Shown here: piece after piece, positions 1 to 8,269 of the stretch | How the letters are laid out: every line of letters starts with the position of its first letter | Numbering within the stretch: the stretch's first letter is position 1 | Assembly (NCBI RefSeq): GCF_024594815.1 | Contig: NZ_JANJOU010000017.1 | Location: forward strand, 62,001-126,000 | Origin: Roseomonas populi | GTDB taxonomy: Bacteria > Pseudomonadota > Alphaproteobacteria > Acetobacterales > Acetobacteraceae | Direction: 5' to 3' | Length of the DNA: 64,000 nt | Translations under genes and position numbers: made by a program | Notes under the pieces: generated by a model | What the model saw: the letters and a program-made list of their open reading frames with translations, nothing else | Databases searched by the model: none | What the model was told of the DNA's origin: nothing

Positions 1-405
1 GCGACGGTGGAGTACACCTCCTCCGCCCTCATCGACATGGCGCTGCACAGCCACCCCGCGCCCGGGACGATCGACATCGAGAGCTTCGAGCGCGAATTCC
101 TCGGCTCCATCGGCATGCCCGCGGAGATCGGCATCCGCCACCGCCCCGCGCATTTCCAGCACCTCTTCGCCGGCGGCGGCTACGCCGCCAGCTACTACGC
201 CTACATGTGGGCAGAGGTGCTGGACGCGGACGGGTTCGATGCCTTCACCGAGGCGCAGAACCCCTTCGATCCCGCGACGGCCGCGCGCCTCCGCACGCTG
301 TACTCGGCCGGGGACACGCGCGACCCGATGGCGCTCTACATGGAGTTCCGTGGCCGCGCACCGAGCACGGCGGCGCTGCTGCGGACGCGTGAGCTGGTGG
401 ATTGA
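1..405 (+). CDS. M3-family peptidyl-dipeptidase (Dcp-like), C-terminal fragment
   Basis: This is the last ~134 codons of a gene that begins before the window; the frame is open from base 1 to the TGA at 403-405. The peptide resembles the C-terminal helical region of M3 metallopeptidases (oligopeptidase A / peptidyl-dipeptidase Dcp). It has a helix rich in Tyr and Ala (GGYAASYYAYMWAEVLDADGF) and the family-like ending with an FRGR segment. The zinc-binding HExxH motif lies upstream and is not visible, so activity cannot be judged. Such enzymes degrade short peptides in the cytoplasm. A dispersed repeat follows immediately after the stop. Confidence 0.85.
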   Translation, partial: ATVEYTSSALIDMALHSHPAPGTIDIESFEREFLGSIGMPAEIGIRHRPAHFQHLFAGGGYAASYYAYMWAEVLDADGFDAFTEAQNPFDPATAARLRTLYSAGDTRDPMALYMEFRGRAPSTAALLRTRELVD

Positions 406-412
406 GCTCTCA

Positions 413-667
413 GATGGCGGTCTGTGGCCAGGGAGAGGAAGAAGGAATTCTTCCTCTCCCCGGACCCCTCACCATCATCTTCTTCTGGGAGTTGGTCTTA
501 CTCGGCTGACGGTGCGCCTGAGGTCGATGACCTCAGGCGACTGCAAGGGCGGGAAAAGCCCCGTCGAACCGAGACCCCGCATCAGGACGGGGCGGCGGCA
601 GCCAGACGGGGGTCCAGGGGCCTCAGGCCCTTGGCAGGGGTTCCAGGGGGCGGAGCCCCCTGGTTCC
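413..667 (+). repeat. Dispersed 3'-end hairpin element, copy R1 (type A, four hairpins)
   Basis: It begins 7 bp after the M3 peptidase stop and fills the gap to MYG1. H1 is at 428-463: 16-bp arms with one mismatch around a GGAA loop. H2 is at 516-540, with arms CGCCTGAGGT and ACCTCAGGCG and loop CGATG. H3 (614-634) and H4 (643-663, arms CCAGGGGGC and GCCCCCTGG) complete the element. The conserved boxes GCTGACGGTG and CGACTGCAAGGGC flank H2. H2 has a different sequence from most other copies but remains fully paired. There is no open reading frame with recognisable content. Confidence 0.85.
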
Positions 668-698
668 GAATAGATCAGAACAAGGCACGACAGACAGG

Positions 699-1655
699 AT
701 GAGCATGGCGGAAGAGCAAGCGCGGCCGGTACTGGCCACGCATAGCGGCAAGTTCCACTGCGACGACGTGTTCGCCTATGCCGTGCTGCGCCTGGCGCTC
801 GGCCTGCGCGCGGCGGGGGAGGACCATATTCTGGTCCGCACCCGCAAGCCGGAGGCGATCGCGGCGGCGGATATCGTGTGGGACGTGGGCACGGTGTACG
901 ACGCGGCGGCCCGGCGCTTCGACCACCACCAGCGCGGCGCGCCGGAGCGGCCGGACGGCACGCCCTTCTCCTCCGCCGGCCTCGTCTGGCAGGAGTACGG
1001 GGAGGCGGCGGTGGCCGCAATCCTGCCGGAGGAGGCGCGCGGCTTCGCCGAGGGCATCGCGGCGGAACTGGACCGCTCCCTGATCCTGCGCATCGACGAG
1101 GTTGATAACGGCGTCTCCGCCAGCGGGCCTGTTCGGGACGACGACCTGGGCCTCGCGGCGCTGGCCGGCGACTTCAACCCGCCCTGGGACAGCCCGGAGG
1201 CCGAGGGGCCGGATGCGGGAAGCGCGGCCTTCGTCGCCGCCTCGGCCTTCGCCGAGGGGGTCCTGCGTCGCCGGGTGGATGGAATGCGCGCCCGCCGCGC
1301 CGCGGAGGCCTTCGTGCTGGAATCGCATCGGGCCGGGGCGGACCCGCAGATCCTCGTCCTGGCCCGCGGCATGCCCTGGAAGAGCGCGGTCTTCACCCAT
1401 GAGCTGCCCGTGCTGTTCTGTGTCAGCCCGGCCTCGAACGGGAACTGGATGCTGGACACCATGCCGCCGGAGCCCGGTTCCTTCGCCCAGCGCATGCCCT
1501 TGCCGGCGGACTGGGCGGGGCTGCAGGGAGAGGAGCTGGCGGCCCGCTGCGGGGTGGCAGACGCCGTCTTCGTCCACCTCCGCCGCTTCGTCGGCGCCGC
1601 CCGCACGCGGGAGGGGGCAGTGGAGATGGCCCGGAGGGCGCTGGCCACGCCTTGA
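699..1655 (+). CDS. MYG1 family protein (UPF0160, DHH-like phosphoesterase)
   Basis: A 318-residue protein of normal length for the MYG1/UPF0160 family. The N-terminus carries the family signature THSGKFHCDDVFAYAVL, and a second motif, RRFDHHQRG, follows near residue 85. The acidic and His residues of these motifs are expected to bind metal in the DHH-like fold. Eukaryotic MYG1 is a 3'-5' RNA exonuclease; the bacterial role is not settled. The ATG at 699 directly precedes the conserved N-terminus, and a second ATG two codons on is equally possible. The gene stands alone between a dispersed repeat and the histidine kinase. Function beyond family membership is inference. Confidence 0.9.
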   Translation: MSMAEEQARPVLATHSGKFHCDDVFAYAVLRLALGLRAAGEDHILVRTRKPEAIAAADIVWDVGTVYDAAARRFDHHQRGAPERPDGTPFSSAGLVWQEYGEAAVAAILPEEARGFAEGIAAELDRSLILRIDEVDNGVSASGPVRDDDLGLAALAGDFNPPWDSPEAEGPDAGSAAFVAASAFAEGVLRRRVDGMRARRAAEAFVLESHRAGADPQILVLARGMPWKSAVFTHELPVLFCVSPASNGNWMLDTMPPEPGSFAQRMPLPADWAGLQGEELAARCGVADAVFVHLRRFVGAARTREGAVEMARRALATP

Positions 1656-1724
1656 TCTGGCGGTGCGGAACGTGACCGTTATGGTACGTTCCGTGCAAAT
1701 CCTTTTACCTCTGAACATGGCCCC

Positions 1725-4217
1725 ATGTCCCTCCTGTCCCGCCTGCTGATCCTGGTGGGCATCGCCCTGCTTCCGGCACTGGGTGCCCTGTTCTGGGGTG
1801 CCCAGGAGGAGCGGCAGGCGCGTGAGGCTGCGGCGCGGGACGAGGTGCTGCGCACGGCGCGGCTGATGGCCGCGGACCACCAGCGGATCGCGGACGGGGC
1901 GCGGCAGCTCCTCACCGCCCTCGGCAACCTGCGCGCGGTGCGCGCCCTGGACGCGGCCGAGTGCCAGTCCTTCTTCGCGCGGGTCATCCGGGACTTCCCG
2001 CGCTACGTCGTGCTCGCCACCGCCACGCCGGAAGGGCAGGTGGTCTGCTCCGGCGAGCCCTCGGCCATCGGCAACAACGTGGGCGACCGCGGCTACTTCC
2101 GCGGCGCCCTGGCGGAGGGTGGCTTCGTCACCGGCGGCTTCGTGTTCGGGCGGGCCTCCGGCCAGGGCAGCTTCCACTTCTCTCAGCCCTTCCGCGACAC
2201 GGCGGGGCAGGTGGCCGGGGTAGTCCATGCCGGGATCGGGCTGAACTGGCTGGCCGAGCAGCTCAACCGCATGCCGCTCCCGCCGAATTCCGTCGCCAGC
2301 GTCGTGGACCGGGATGGGGTCGTGCTGGCCTCCCGGCCTGGGCGGGGCCAGACCGTGGGCGAGAAGGCCCGCGGTTCCGTCGCGGCGCTTTTCGGGCGTG
2401 AGCGCGAGGGGGTGGAGGACCGGGTTGGATCCGACGGAAGGCGCCGGATCTACGCCTATATCCCGGCCGCGGTCACGGGCTCGCACACCATCGTCGTCGG
2501 GCTGGACCGCGCCGCCCTTCTCGCCCAGGCCTCGGCGGCCGAGCAGCGCGGGGCGATGATCCTGTCGGGCACCATCCTGCTCGCGCTCCTCCTCACTGTC
2601 ATCGGGGCGCGCCGCCTGGTGCGGGGGCCGGTGGACCGGCTCCTCGCGGCTTCCGGGCGCTGGCGCCGGGGCGACACGGCGGCCCGCATCGAGGTCGCGC
2701 CGCTGAAGCAGGGGGAGGGCTCCGAGTTCGACCGCCTCGCCGCCGCCTTCAACGCCATGGCGGAGACGGCCGAGGCGCGGGAACGGTCCCTGCGCGAGAG
2801 CGAGGAGGCCAATGCCAGGTTGGCCGCCATCGTCACCTCCGCCGCCGACGCCATCATCAGCCTCTCCCCGGCGGACGGGACGATCATGAGCTGGAACCAG
2901 GGGGCGGAGGACCTGTTCGGCTACGCGCCGGAGGAGGTGCTGGGCCGCCGGATCGACCTGCTCCTGCCGCCCGACGACGAGGCCGGGCCGTTGTTCCGCC
3001 GCGCCCTCTCCGGCGAGACGACCCGCGACCAGGAGGTGGTGCGCGTGGCCAAGGATGGGTCGCGCATCCCCGTCGCCATCACCCTGGCCGCCATGCGGGG
3101 CAAGGATGGCCGGGCAATCGGCGTGTCCGTCATCCTGCGCGACCTGCGGGAGCGCCGGGCGGCCGACCAGCAGCAGCAGTTGCTGATGCGGGAGGTGGAC
3201 CACCGCGCCCGCAACGTGATGTCCGTCGTCCGCTCCCTCGTGCAGCTCTCGCCCAAGGATGACCCGAAGGCCTTCGCCCGCGCGATCGAGGGCCGCATCT
3301 CCGCCATGGCCCGCGCCCACGGGCTGCTGGCCCAGGACCGCTGGGAGGGCGGCTCGCTCCGGGCCCTGGCGGAGGGCGAGCTGGGCATCCCGGCCGATGG
3401 CCCGCCCCAGGCGGAGCTGGACGGCCCGGCCGTGACCCTGCGGCCGGACGCGGTGCAGCCCCTCTCCATGGTGCTGCACGAGCTGGTGACGAACTCCCGG
3501 AAGTACGGTGCCCTGTCGCGCGCCGAGGGGCGGGTGGAGATGCGCTGGTGGGCGGAGCCGTCGGAGGCCGGTCCGGACCTCGCCGCCCGCGACGTGGTGA
3601 TCCGCTGGACCGAGCGCGGCGGGCCGCCGGTGGAAGCGCCCCCGGCGCGCAAGGGCTTCGGGTCCCGCCTCATCGAAATCAGCGTGCGCCACCAGCTGCG
3701 CGGCAGCTTCGCCCAGGACTGGCAGCGCGCCGGGCTGGTGGCCACCATCCGCGTGGGCGCGGGCTGCATCACCGCCATCGCGCCCGGCGCCGGCCCGCCA
3801 CCGCCCGCCCCGCCCGAGCCCGAGCCCGAGCCCGCGCCGGGCAGGGACGCGCTTCGCGGCCTGCGCGTGCTGGTGGTGGAGGACGAGGCGCTGGTGGCGG
3901 TGGAGGTGGCGGACGCCCTGGCCGCCGCGGGCTGCCGCATCATCGGCCCCGCCGGCACGCTGGAGGATGGGCTGGCCGCGGCCCGCGGCACGAACGCGAT
4001 CGACGCAGCGGTGCTGGACATGAAGCTCGGCGGCCGCCCCGTGCTGCCGTTGGCGGACGAGCTGGTGGCGCGCGGCGTGCCCCTGCTGTTCACCACGGGC
4101 TACGACGAACCGCCCCCCGGCCACCAGGGGGCGGCGGTGCTGACGAAGCCGATCCGGCCGGAAGACCTGGTCCGGGCGGTTCGGCAGCTTGTCGCGCACA
4201 CGCTCGTCGGGTCCTGA
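1725..4217 (+). CDS. Hybrid HWE-family sensor histidine kinase with C-terminal receiver
   Basis: An 830-residue membrane sensor. A transmembrane helix (residues ~5-25) is followed by a periplasmic Cache-like domain with the GDRGYFRGAL pattern (to ~275), a second helix (~283-302), HAMP (to ~355) and PAS (~365-485). The kinase core has the HWE H-box EVDHRARN (phospho-His ~493), N-box LHELVTNSRKYGAL, the WTERGGPPV motif that defines HWE kinases and a GFGSRLIE G-box. After a Pro/Glu-rich linker (PPEPEPEPAP) comes a receiver domain with acceptor Asp ~765 in AVLDMKLGG and the conserved Lys in LTKP. HWE kinases often feed stress or light responses; the ligand and partner here are unknown. No response-regulator gene is adjacent. 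Confidence 0.93.
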   Translation: MSLLSRLLILVGIALLPALGALFWGAQEERQAREAAARDEVLRTARLMAADHQRIADGARQLLTALGNLRAVRALDAAECQSFFARVIRDFPRYVVLATATPEGQVVCSGEPSAIGNNVGDRGYFRGALAEGGFVTGGFVFGRASGQGSFHFSQPFRDTAGQVAGVVHAGIGLNWLAEQLNRMPLPPNSVASVVDRDGVVLASRPGRGQTVGEKARGSVAALFGREREGVEDRVGSDGRRRIYAYIPAAVTGSHTIVVGLDRAALLAQASAAEQRGAMILSGTILLALLLTVIGARRLVRGPVDRLLAASGRWRRGDTAARIEVAPLKQGEGSEFDRLAAAFNAMAETAEARERSLRESEEANARLAAIVTSAADAIISLSPADGTIMSWNQGAEDLFGYAPEEVLGRRIDLLLPPDDEAGPLFRRALSGETTRDQEVVRVAKDGSRIPVAITLAAMRGKDGRAIGVSVILRDLRERRAADQQQQLLMREVDHRARNVMSVVRSLVQLSPKDDPKAFARAIEGRISAMARAHGLLAQDRWEGGSLRALAEGELGIPADGPPQAELDGPAVTLRPDAVQPLSMVLHELVTNSRKYGALSRAEGRVEMRWWAEPSEAGPDLAARDVVIRWTERGGPPVEAPPARKGFGSRLIEISVRHQLRGSFAQDWQRAGLVATIRVGAGCITAIAPGAGPPPPAPPEPEPEPAPGRDALRGLRVLVVEDEALVAVEVADALAAAGCRIIGPAGTLEDGLAAARGTNAIDAAVLDMKLGGRPVLPLADELVARGVPLLFTTGYDEPPPGHQGAAVLTKPIRPEDLVRAVRQLVAHTLVGS

Positions 4218-4223
4218 TCCTTC

Positions 4224-4482
4224 GGTGGCGGTCTGTGGCCGGGGAGAGGAAGAGGGAATTCTTACTCTCCCCGGACCCCTCACCATCATCTTTCTCTATC
4301 TGTTTGGGACTACCGGGCCGACGGGGCGCCTCGGGCCCACGGCCCGAAGCGACTGCAAGGGCATGGCCGGGTTTGATCGTCGGGCGGCATATCTCAGGTC
4401 AGTCTTGCCGCCGCCTGTTGGAAGAGGATGAGGGCCGGGGTTCCAGGAAGGGGGAGAATTCTTGCTCCCTCCCTCCTGGGGC
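4224..4482 (+). repeat. Dispersed 3'-end hairpin element, copy R2 (composite)
   Basis: It starts a few bases after the kinase stop. H1 is at 4239-4274 (16-bp arms, one mismatch, GGAA loop). H2 is at 4327-4351 (arms from CGCCTCGGGC, one mismatch). Unlike R1 it ends with a further H1-like stem at 4443-4479, with CCAGGAAGGGGGAG facing a CT-rich arm. It looks like a left half joined to an inverted right end. The gap 4218-4559 holds nothing else recognisable apart from the short truB leader. Confidence 0.8.
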
Positions 4483-4559
4483 ATTCCCGCACGGCCCTGC
4501 CCGGTGCTAGACGCCCGCCCTTCCTGCCCTGATCGGGCCGGGACGGATGGTTCGACCGC

Positions 4560-5558
4560 GTGAACGACGGTCTGAAGCGAGAGGGCAGGCCGCGAATGGC
4601 AGGGCAGAACGGGTATCGGGGGCGGCAGAACCGCAAGCCCAAGGGGCGGCCGCTGGATGGCTGGCTGATCGTAGACAAGCCCACGGGCATGGGCTCCACG
4701 GACGTGGTCACGAAGCTCAAGCGCGCCTTCGACGCCCAGAAGGTCGGCCATGGCGGCACGCTGGACCCGCTGGCCACGGGCATCCTGCCCATCGCCTTCG
4801 GGGCCGCCACCAAGGCCGTGCCCTACGTGATGGACAGCACGAAGGTCTACCGCTTCACGCTGAAGATGGGCGACGAGCGGGATTCCGACGACGCGGACGG
4901 CAAGACCATCGCCACCTCCGACTACCGCCCGACGAACGAGCAGATCGAGGCCGCCCTCCCGGCCTTCCGCGGCGATATCATGCAGGTGCCGCCCATCTAC
5001 TCCGCCATCAAGGTGAATGGGGAGCGGGCCTACGACCTGGCGCGTGAGGGCCAGGAGATCCAGCTTCAGCCCCGCCCGGCCCGGGTGGACCGTTTCGAGC
5101 TGGTGGAGCGGGTGGACGACGACACGGCCGTGTTCCACGTGCAGTCCGGCAAGGGCGTGTACATGCGTTCCCTGGCGCGGGACCTCGCGCGGGCGGCGGG
5201 CACGGTGGGGCATATCGCAGCCCTGCGCCGGCTGCGGGTCGGACCCTTCCGCGAGGAGGCGGCGATTCCGCTGGACAGCCTGATCCCCACGGGCGATACC
5301 CCGCCCCCTTCCCCGGCGCTTCTGCTGCCGGTGACGACCGCGCTGGACGACATCCCGGCCCTGGCCGTCACCGAAGCCGAGGCCGCCCGGCTCTCCTTCG
5401 GCCAGGAGCTTTCCCTGGTCGAGTTCATGGGCCGGGTTCCGCAGGCGGCCAACCCCGATGGGGGCCTGGTCCGCGTGCTGTCGGGGGAGCGCCTGATGGG
5501 TCTGTGCCGCCTGGGGGAAGGGCTTCTCCGCCCCGAACGCTGGCTCGCCCGCGGGTGA
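4560..5558 (+). CDS. truB: tRNA pseudouridine(55) synthase TruB
   Basis: Isomerises U55 in the T-loop of tRNAs. The conserved opening WLIVDKPTGMGSTDVV is followed by the catalytic motif GHGGTLDPLATGILP, whose Asp is the nucleophile. KVYRFTLKMG and KGVYMRSLARDLA are further TruB blocks, and a short C-terminal extension completes the 332 residues. The frame opens with GTG 4560; an ATG at 4596 (residue 13) would still keep the whole enzyme and may be the real start. rpsO follows 29 bp downstream, the usual truB-rpsO pairing, so the two are probably cotranscribed. Confidence 0.97.
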   Translation: MNDGLKREGRPRMAGQNGYRGRQNRKPKGRPLDGWLIVDKPTGMGSTDVVTKLKRAFDAQKVGHGGTLDPLATGILPIAFGAATKAVPYVMDSTKVYRFTLKMGDERDSDDADGKTIATSDYRPTNEQIEAALPAFRGDIMQVPPIYSAIKVNGERAYDLAREGQEIQLQPRPARVDRFELVERVDDDTAVFHVQSGKGVYMRSLARDLARAAGTVGHIAALRRLRVGPFREEAAIPLDSLIPTGDTPPPSPALLLPVTTALDDIPALAVTEAEAARLSFGQELSLVEFMGRVPQAANPDGGLVRVLSGERLMGLCRLGEGLLRPERWLARG

Positions 5559-5587
5559 CCCGAGAACCCCGACCTTAGGATATCCCG

Positions 5588-5860
5588 ATGTCGATGATCA
5601 CTGCCGAGCGCCGCGCCGCGCTCATCCAGGAATACGCCACCGCCCCGGGCGACACCGGCTCGCCGGAGGTGCAGATCGCCCTTCTCTCCGAGCGGATCTC
5701 CTCGCTCACGGAGCACATGAAGGCTCACCCGAAGGACTTCCACTCCCGGCGCGGCCTGCTCGTGCTCGTCGGCCAGCGCCGCGGCCTGCTGGACTACGTG
5801 AAGCGCAAGAACCAGCAGCGCTACGAGAGCCTGATCGGGCGCCTCGGCCTGCGCCGCTAA
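5588..5860 (+). CDS. rpsO: 30S ribosomal protein S15
   Basis: A 90-residue S15, full length. It shows the typical blocks [36 protein letters not shown] and [22 protein letters not shown]. It binds the central domain of 16S rRNA early in 30S assembly. An AGGA sits just upstream of the ATG. A strong intrinsic terminator follows at once. pnp (polynucleotide phosphorylase), which usually comes next in this neighbourhood, is not present; the next gene is a minus-strand TRAP transporter. Confidence 0.98.
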   Translation: MSMITAERRAALIQEYATAPGDTGSPEVQIALLSERISSLTEHMKAHPKDFHSRRGLLVLVGQRRGLLDYVKRKNQQRYESLIGRLGLRR

Positions 5861-5884
5861 GGCTCCTGCACGGAAACCGTTGAA

Positions 5885-5916
5885 GGCCGGGGGAAGCGAT
5901 TTCCCCGGCCTTTTTC
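5885..5916 (+). terminator. Rho-independent terminator of truB-rpsO
   Basis: A GC-rich inverted repeat (GGCCGGGGGAA facing TTCCCCGGCC) is followed directly by TTTTT, 24 bp after the rpsO stop. This is a textbook intrinsic terminator and the only one in the window with a good T tract. Confidence 0.9.
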
Positions 5917-5924
5917 GTGCCCGT

Positions 5925-6222
5925 GGCCCCAAGGGGCTCCGCCTCCCTGGACCCCCGGGCAAACGCGAAGCGTTGTCCCGAGCCAGGAGCCCCGGGGCAC
6001 CTGGACCTGCTTCGGGCTGCCGCGAGACTGACTTGCGGCATGCCGCCTGACGCTCGGGCCCATCCCTGCCCTTGCAGTCGCCTCGGCTCCAAGAGCCGAG
6101 GCGCACCGTCAGCGAAGCCCAGACCAGTTGATAGAAAAAGTTGATAGAAAAAGATGATGGTGAGGGGTCCTGGGAGAGGAAGAATTCCTTCTTCCTCTCC
6201 CTGGCCACAAACCACCCCTCCC
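5925..6222 (-). repeat. Dispersed 3'-end hairpin element, copy R3 (type A, minus strand)
   Basis: A reverse-oriented copy that starts 5 bp past the stop of the minus-strand TRAP gene. H1 lies at 6169-6204 (16-bp arms, one mismatch, GGAA loop in the sense of the element). H2 is at 6079-6103 with 11-bp arms GCCTCGGCTC-type and a 3-nt loop. The H3/H4 region (5925-6010) is degenerate. Inside it a 13-bp unit, TTGATAGAAAAAG, is tandemly duplicated at 6128-6153, which no other copy shows. Confidence 0.82.
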
Positions 6223-6226
6223 AGGA

Positions 6227-8269
6227 TCAGGCCGTCACCCGTGCCCGCCCCTGGAAGGCCAGCAGCCCCGCAGCCAGCACCAGCCCGATCCAGTGCGGCG
6301 CGGGCAGCCAGGGCACCACGCCTTCCAGAAGCGCCGGGAAGACCAGCAGCAGCCCTGCCACGGCGAAGCCCGCGCGTTCCACCCCGTTCAGGGCGCGCAA
6401 GAAGTAGCCCTGGCAGGCCGCGGCCAGCGCCGCGAGGCCGGCGGTGGCGAGCATCACCTGCCAGGCCACGTCCAGCCAGGTCATCTGTGGCGTGAGGGAG
6501 AGAAGGAGGCCCACGCCCTCGGGATCGGTGACGAAGACGAAGGGCAGCACGAAGGCGGGCAGCGTGTATTTCCAGGCCTGCAGCGTGGTGGAGTAGGGCC
6601 CGGCGCCGGTAATGGCCGCCGCCGCGAAGGGCGAGAGGGCGGTGGGCGGGGAGACCTCGCTGAGGACGGCGTAGTAGAAGACGAACATGTGCGCGGCGTA
6701 GTCCGGCACGCCGAGCTTCATCAGCGCGGGCGCGGCGACGACGGCGCAGATGATGTAGCTGGCCGTCACGGGCACCGCGAGGCCGATGACCCAGACGATC
6801 AGCGCGGTGAACAGGGCCGTGCCGAGGATGGACCCGTTCGCCGCCTGGATCGCGATGTCCGAGAACTTCAGGCCCAGCCCGGTGAGCGTGATGACACCGA
6901 CGATGATGCCCGCGCAGGCGCAGGTGGCGGCGATGCCGACCGACTGGATGGCGCCGATCGCCAGGGCTTCCACCAGCTTGCGTGGGAAGAGCGCCGTGTC
7001 GCGCCGGAGGAAGGAGAGCACGACCGCCACCGCCATCGCGTAGAGCACGGCGAGGGTGGAGGAGTAGCCCAGCACCATGAAGACGATGATCGCGACGAGG
7101 GAGGAGAAGTGGAAGCCGTACTTCCGCACCAGCTCCCGCGCGGGCGTCGCCTGCGGCACTTCCACGGCCTTGCCCGCCGCGCCTAGCCGGCGCTGGTCCA
7201 GCTCCACCATGAAGAGGAGGGAGGCGTAGTAGAGGCAGGTGGGAATCACCGCCATGCGCAGCACGTCAAGATAGCCGATCTTCAGGTATTCGCTGATCAG
7301 GAAGGCCGCCGCGCCGAGCACGGGCGGAGAGATGATCGCGCCCAGCCCGCCCGCCGCCAGCAGCCCGCCGGCATCGGCCGCGCGGTAGCCCACCTTCTTC
7401 ATCATCGGCCAGGCCACCGTGCCGAGGGTGACGGTGGTGGCGACGCCGGAGCCCGAGGGGCCGCCGAGCAGGAAGGAGGAGAGCACGACGGTGCGCCCCG
7501 CGCTGCTCGCCTTGCCGCCCATGACGGAGAAGGAGAAGTCCACGAAGAACTTCCCCGCGCCGGAGAGCTGCAGGATGGCGCCATAGATGGTGAAGAGGAT
7601 GATGAGGGTCGCCGAGACATCCACGGCCGTGCCGAAGATCCCGTCCAACCCCACCGCGAGATGCGGGATCAGCCGCTCCGAGTCATAGCCCCGGTGCGTC
7701 CAGGGCGCGGGCAGGTGGTTGCCGAGGAAGGCGTAGGCGATGAAGACGATGGCGACCACGGGCATCACCCATCCCGTGGTGCGCCGCGTCACCTCCAGCA
7801 CCAGCGCCACGAGCATCCAGCCGACGACGAGGTCCATCGGCTCGGGGAAGATCACGCGGTCCTGCAGGTCGTCGCCGCCCGAGATCAGGTACCAGGTGAC
7901 GTAGAGCCCCGCCGCGATCAGCACGGCGTCCCAGGGCATGAAGCGGTGCCGGAAACGGCGGGCGACCGGGAACAGGTAGAAGCCCAGCACCATCGCGAAG
8001 CCGACATGAACGAAGCGCAGCGTCGTCGTCGGCACGATGTCCCAGGCGGCCCAGAGGTGGAACAGGCTCATCGCCAGCGCGATCGCCGTGCCGATCCAGG
8101 CCAGGGCGCCGCGGAAGCGGTGCTGCGCGCCCTCCTCCTCCTCGATCAGCGCCTCCACCTTCGCGGTGGTGGCGGCATCCAGCGCGCCCGCCGCGGCTTC
8201 GGGCGGCAGTGCGGAACCCGCCGCGCCGGGCGGGCCGTCAGCGGGGGATGCCAGCTCCTCGGCGCGCAT
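6227..8269 (-). CDS. TRAP transporter fused permease (DctQM-type, TAXI class)
   Basis: A 680-residue inner-membrane protein combining the small (4-TM) and large (12-TM) permease subunits, as is usual for TAXI-type TRAP systems. After a hydrophilic N-terminus of ~50 residues come many hydrophobic segments. The large-subunit signatures GGPSGSGVATTVTLG and GLGAIISPPVLGAAAF are present, as is the SEVSPPTALSPFAAAA block late in the protein. It imports an organic solute using an ion gradient with the binding protein encoded just upstream. The ATG overlaps the stop of that gene (ATGA), so the two are translationally coupled. The substrate cannot be told from sequence. Confidence 0.93.
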   Translation of the reverse strand: MRAEELASPADGPPGAAGSALPPEAAAGALDAATTAKVEALIEEEEGAQHRFRGALAWIGTAIALAMSLFHLWAAWDIVPTTTLRFVHVGFAMVLGFYLFPVARRFRHRFMPWDAVLIAAGLYVTWYLISGGDDLQDRVIFPEPMDLVVGWMLVALVLEVTRRTTGWVMPVVAIVFIAYAFLGNHLPAPWTHRGYDSERLIPHLAVGLDGIFGTAVDVSATLIILFTIYGAILQLSGAGKFFVDFSFSVMGGKASSAGRTVVLSSFLLGGPSGSGVATTVTLGTVAWPMMKKVGYRAADAGGLLAAGGLGAIISPPVLGAAAFLISEYLKIGYLDVLRMAVIPTCLYYASLLFMVELDQRRLGAAGKAVEVPQATPARELVRKYGFHFSSLVAIIVFMVLGYSSTLAVLYAMAVAVVLSFLRRDTALFPRKLVEALAIGAIQSVGIAATCACAGIIVGVITLTGLGLKFSDIAIQAANGSILGTALFTALIVWVIGLAVPVTASYIICAVVAAPALMKLGVPDYAAHMFVFYYAVLSEVSPPTALSPFAAAAITGAGPYSTTLQAWKYTLPAFVLPFVFVTDPEGVGLLLSLTPQMTWLDVAWQVMLATAGLAALAAACQGYFLRALNGVERAGFAVAGLLLVFPALLEGVVPWLPAPHWIGLVLAAGLLAFQGRARVTA

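Noticed and set aside
428-463. Hairpin H1 of the dispersed elements as an ordinary intrinsic terminator
   Set aside because: No T tract follows directly; the first T-rich stretch (ATCATCTTTTTCT) lies about 10-20 nt further on, and the type B copies lack even that. A terminator role is possible but not of the standard kind.
413-667. Dispersed elements as parts of an insertion sequence or CRISPR array
   Set aside because: No transposase-like frame, no regular spacer-repeat pattern and no target duplications were seen. Copies are single and scattered.
675-4289. A 1204-codon open frame on the minus strand opposite MYG1 and the histidine kinase
   Set aside because: It is rich in Arg, Gly, His and Pro, shows no family sequence and mirrors two well-supported plus-strand genes. 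Such antisense frames are routine in GC-rich DNA.
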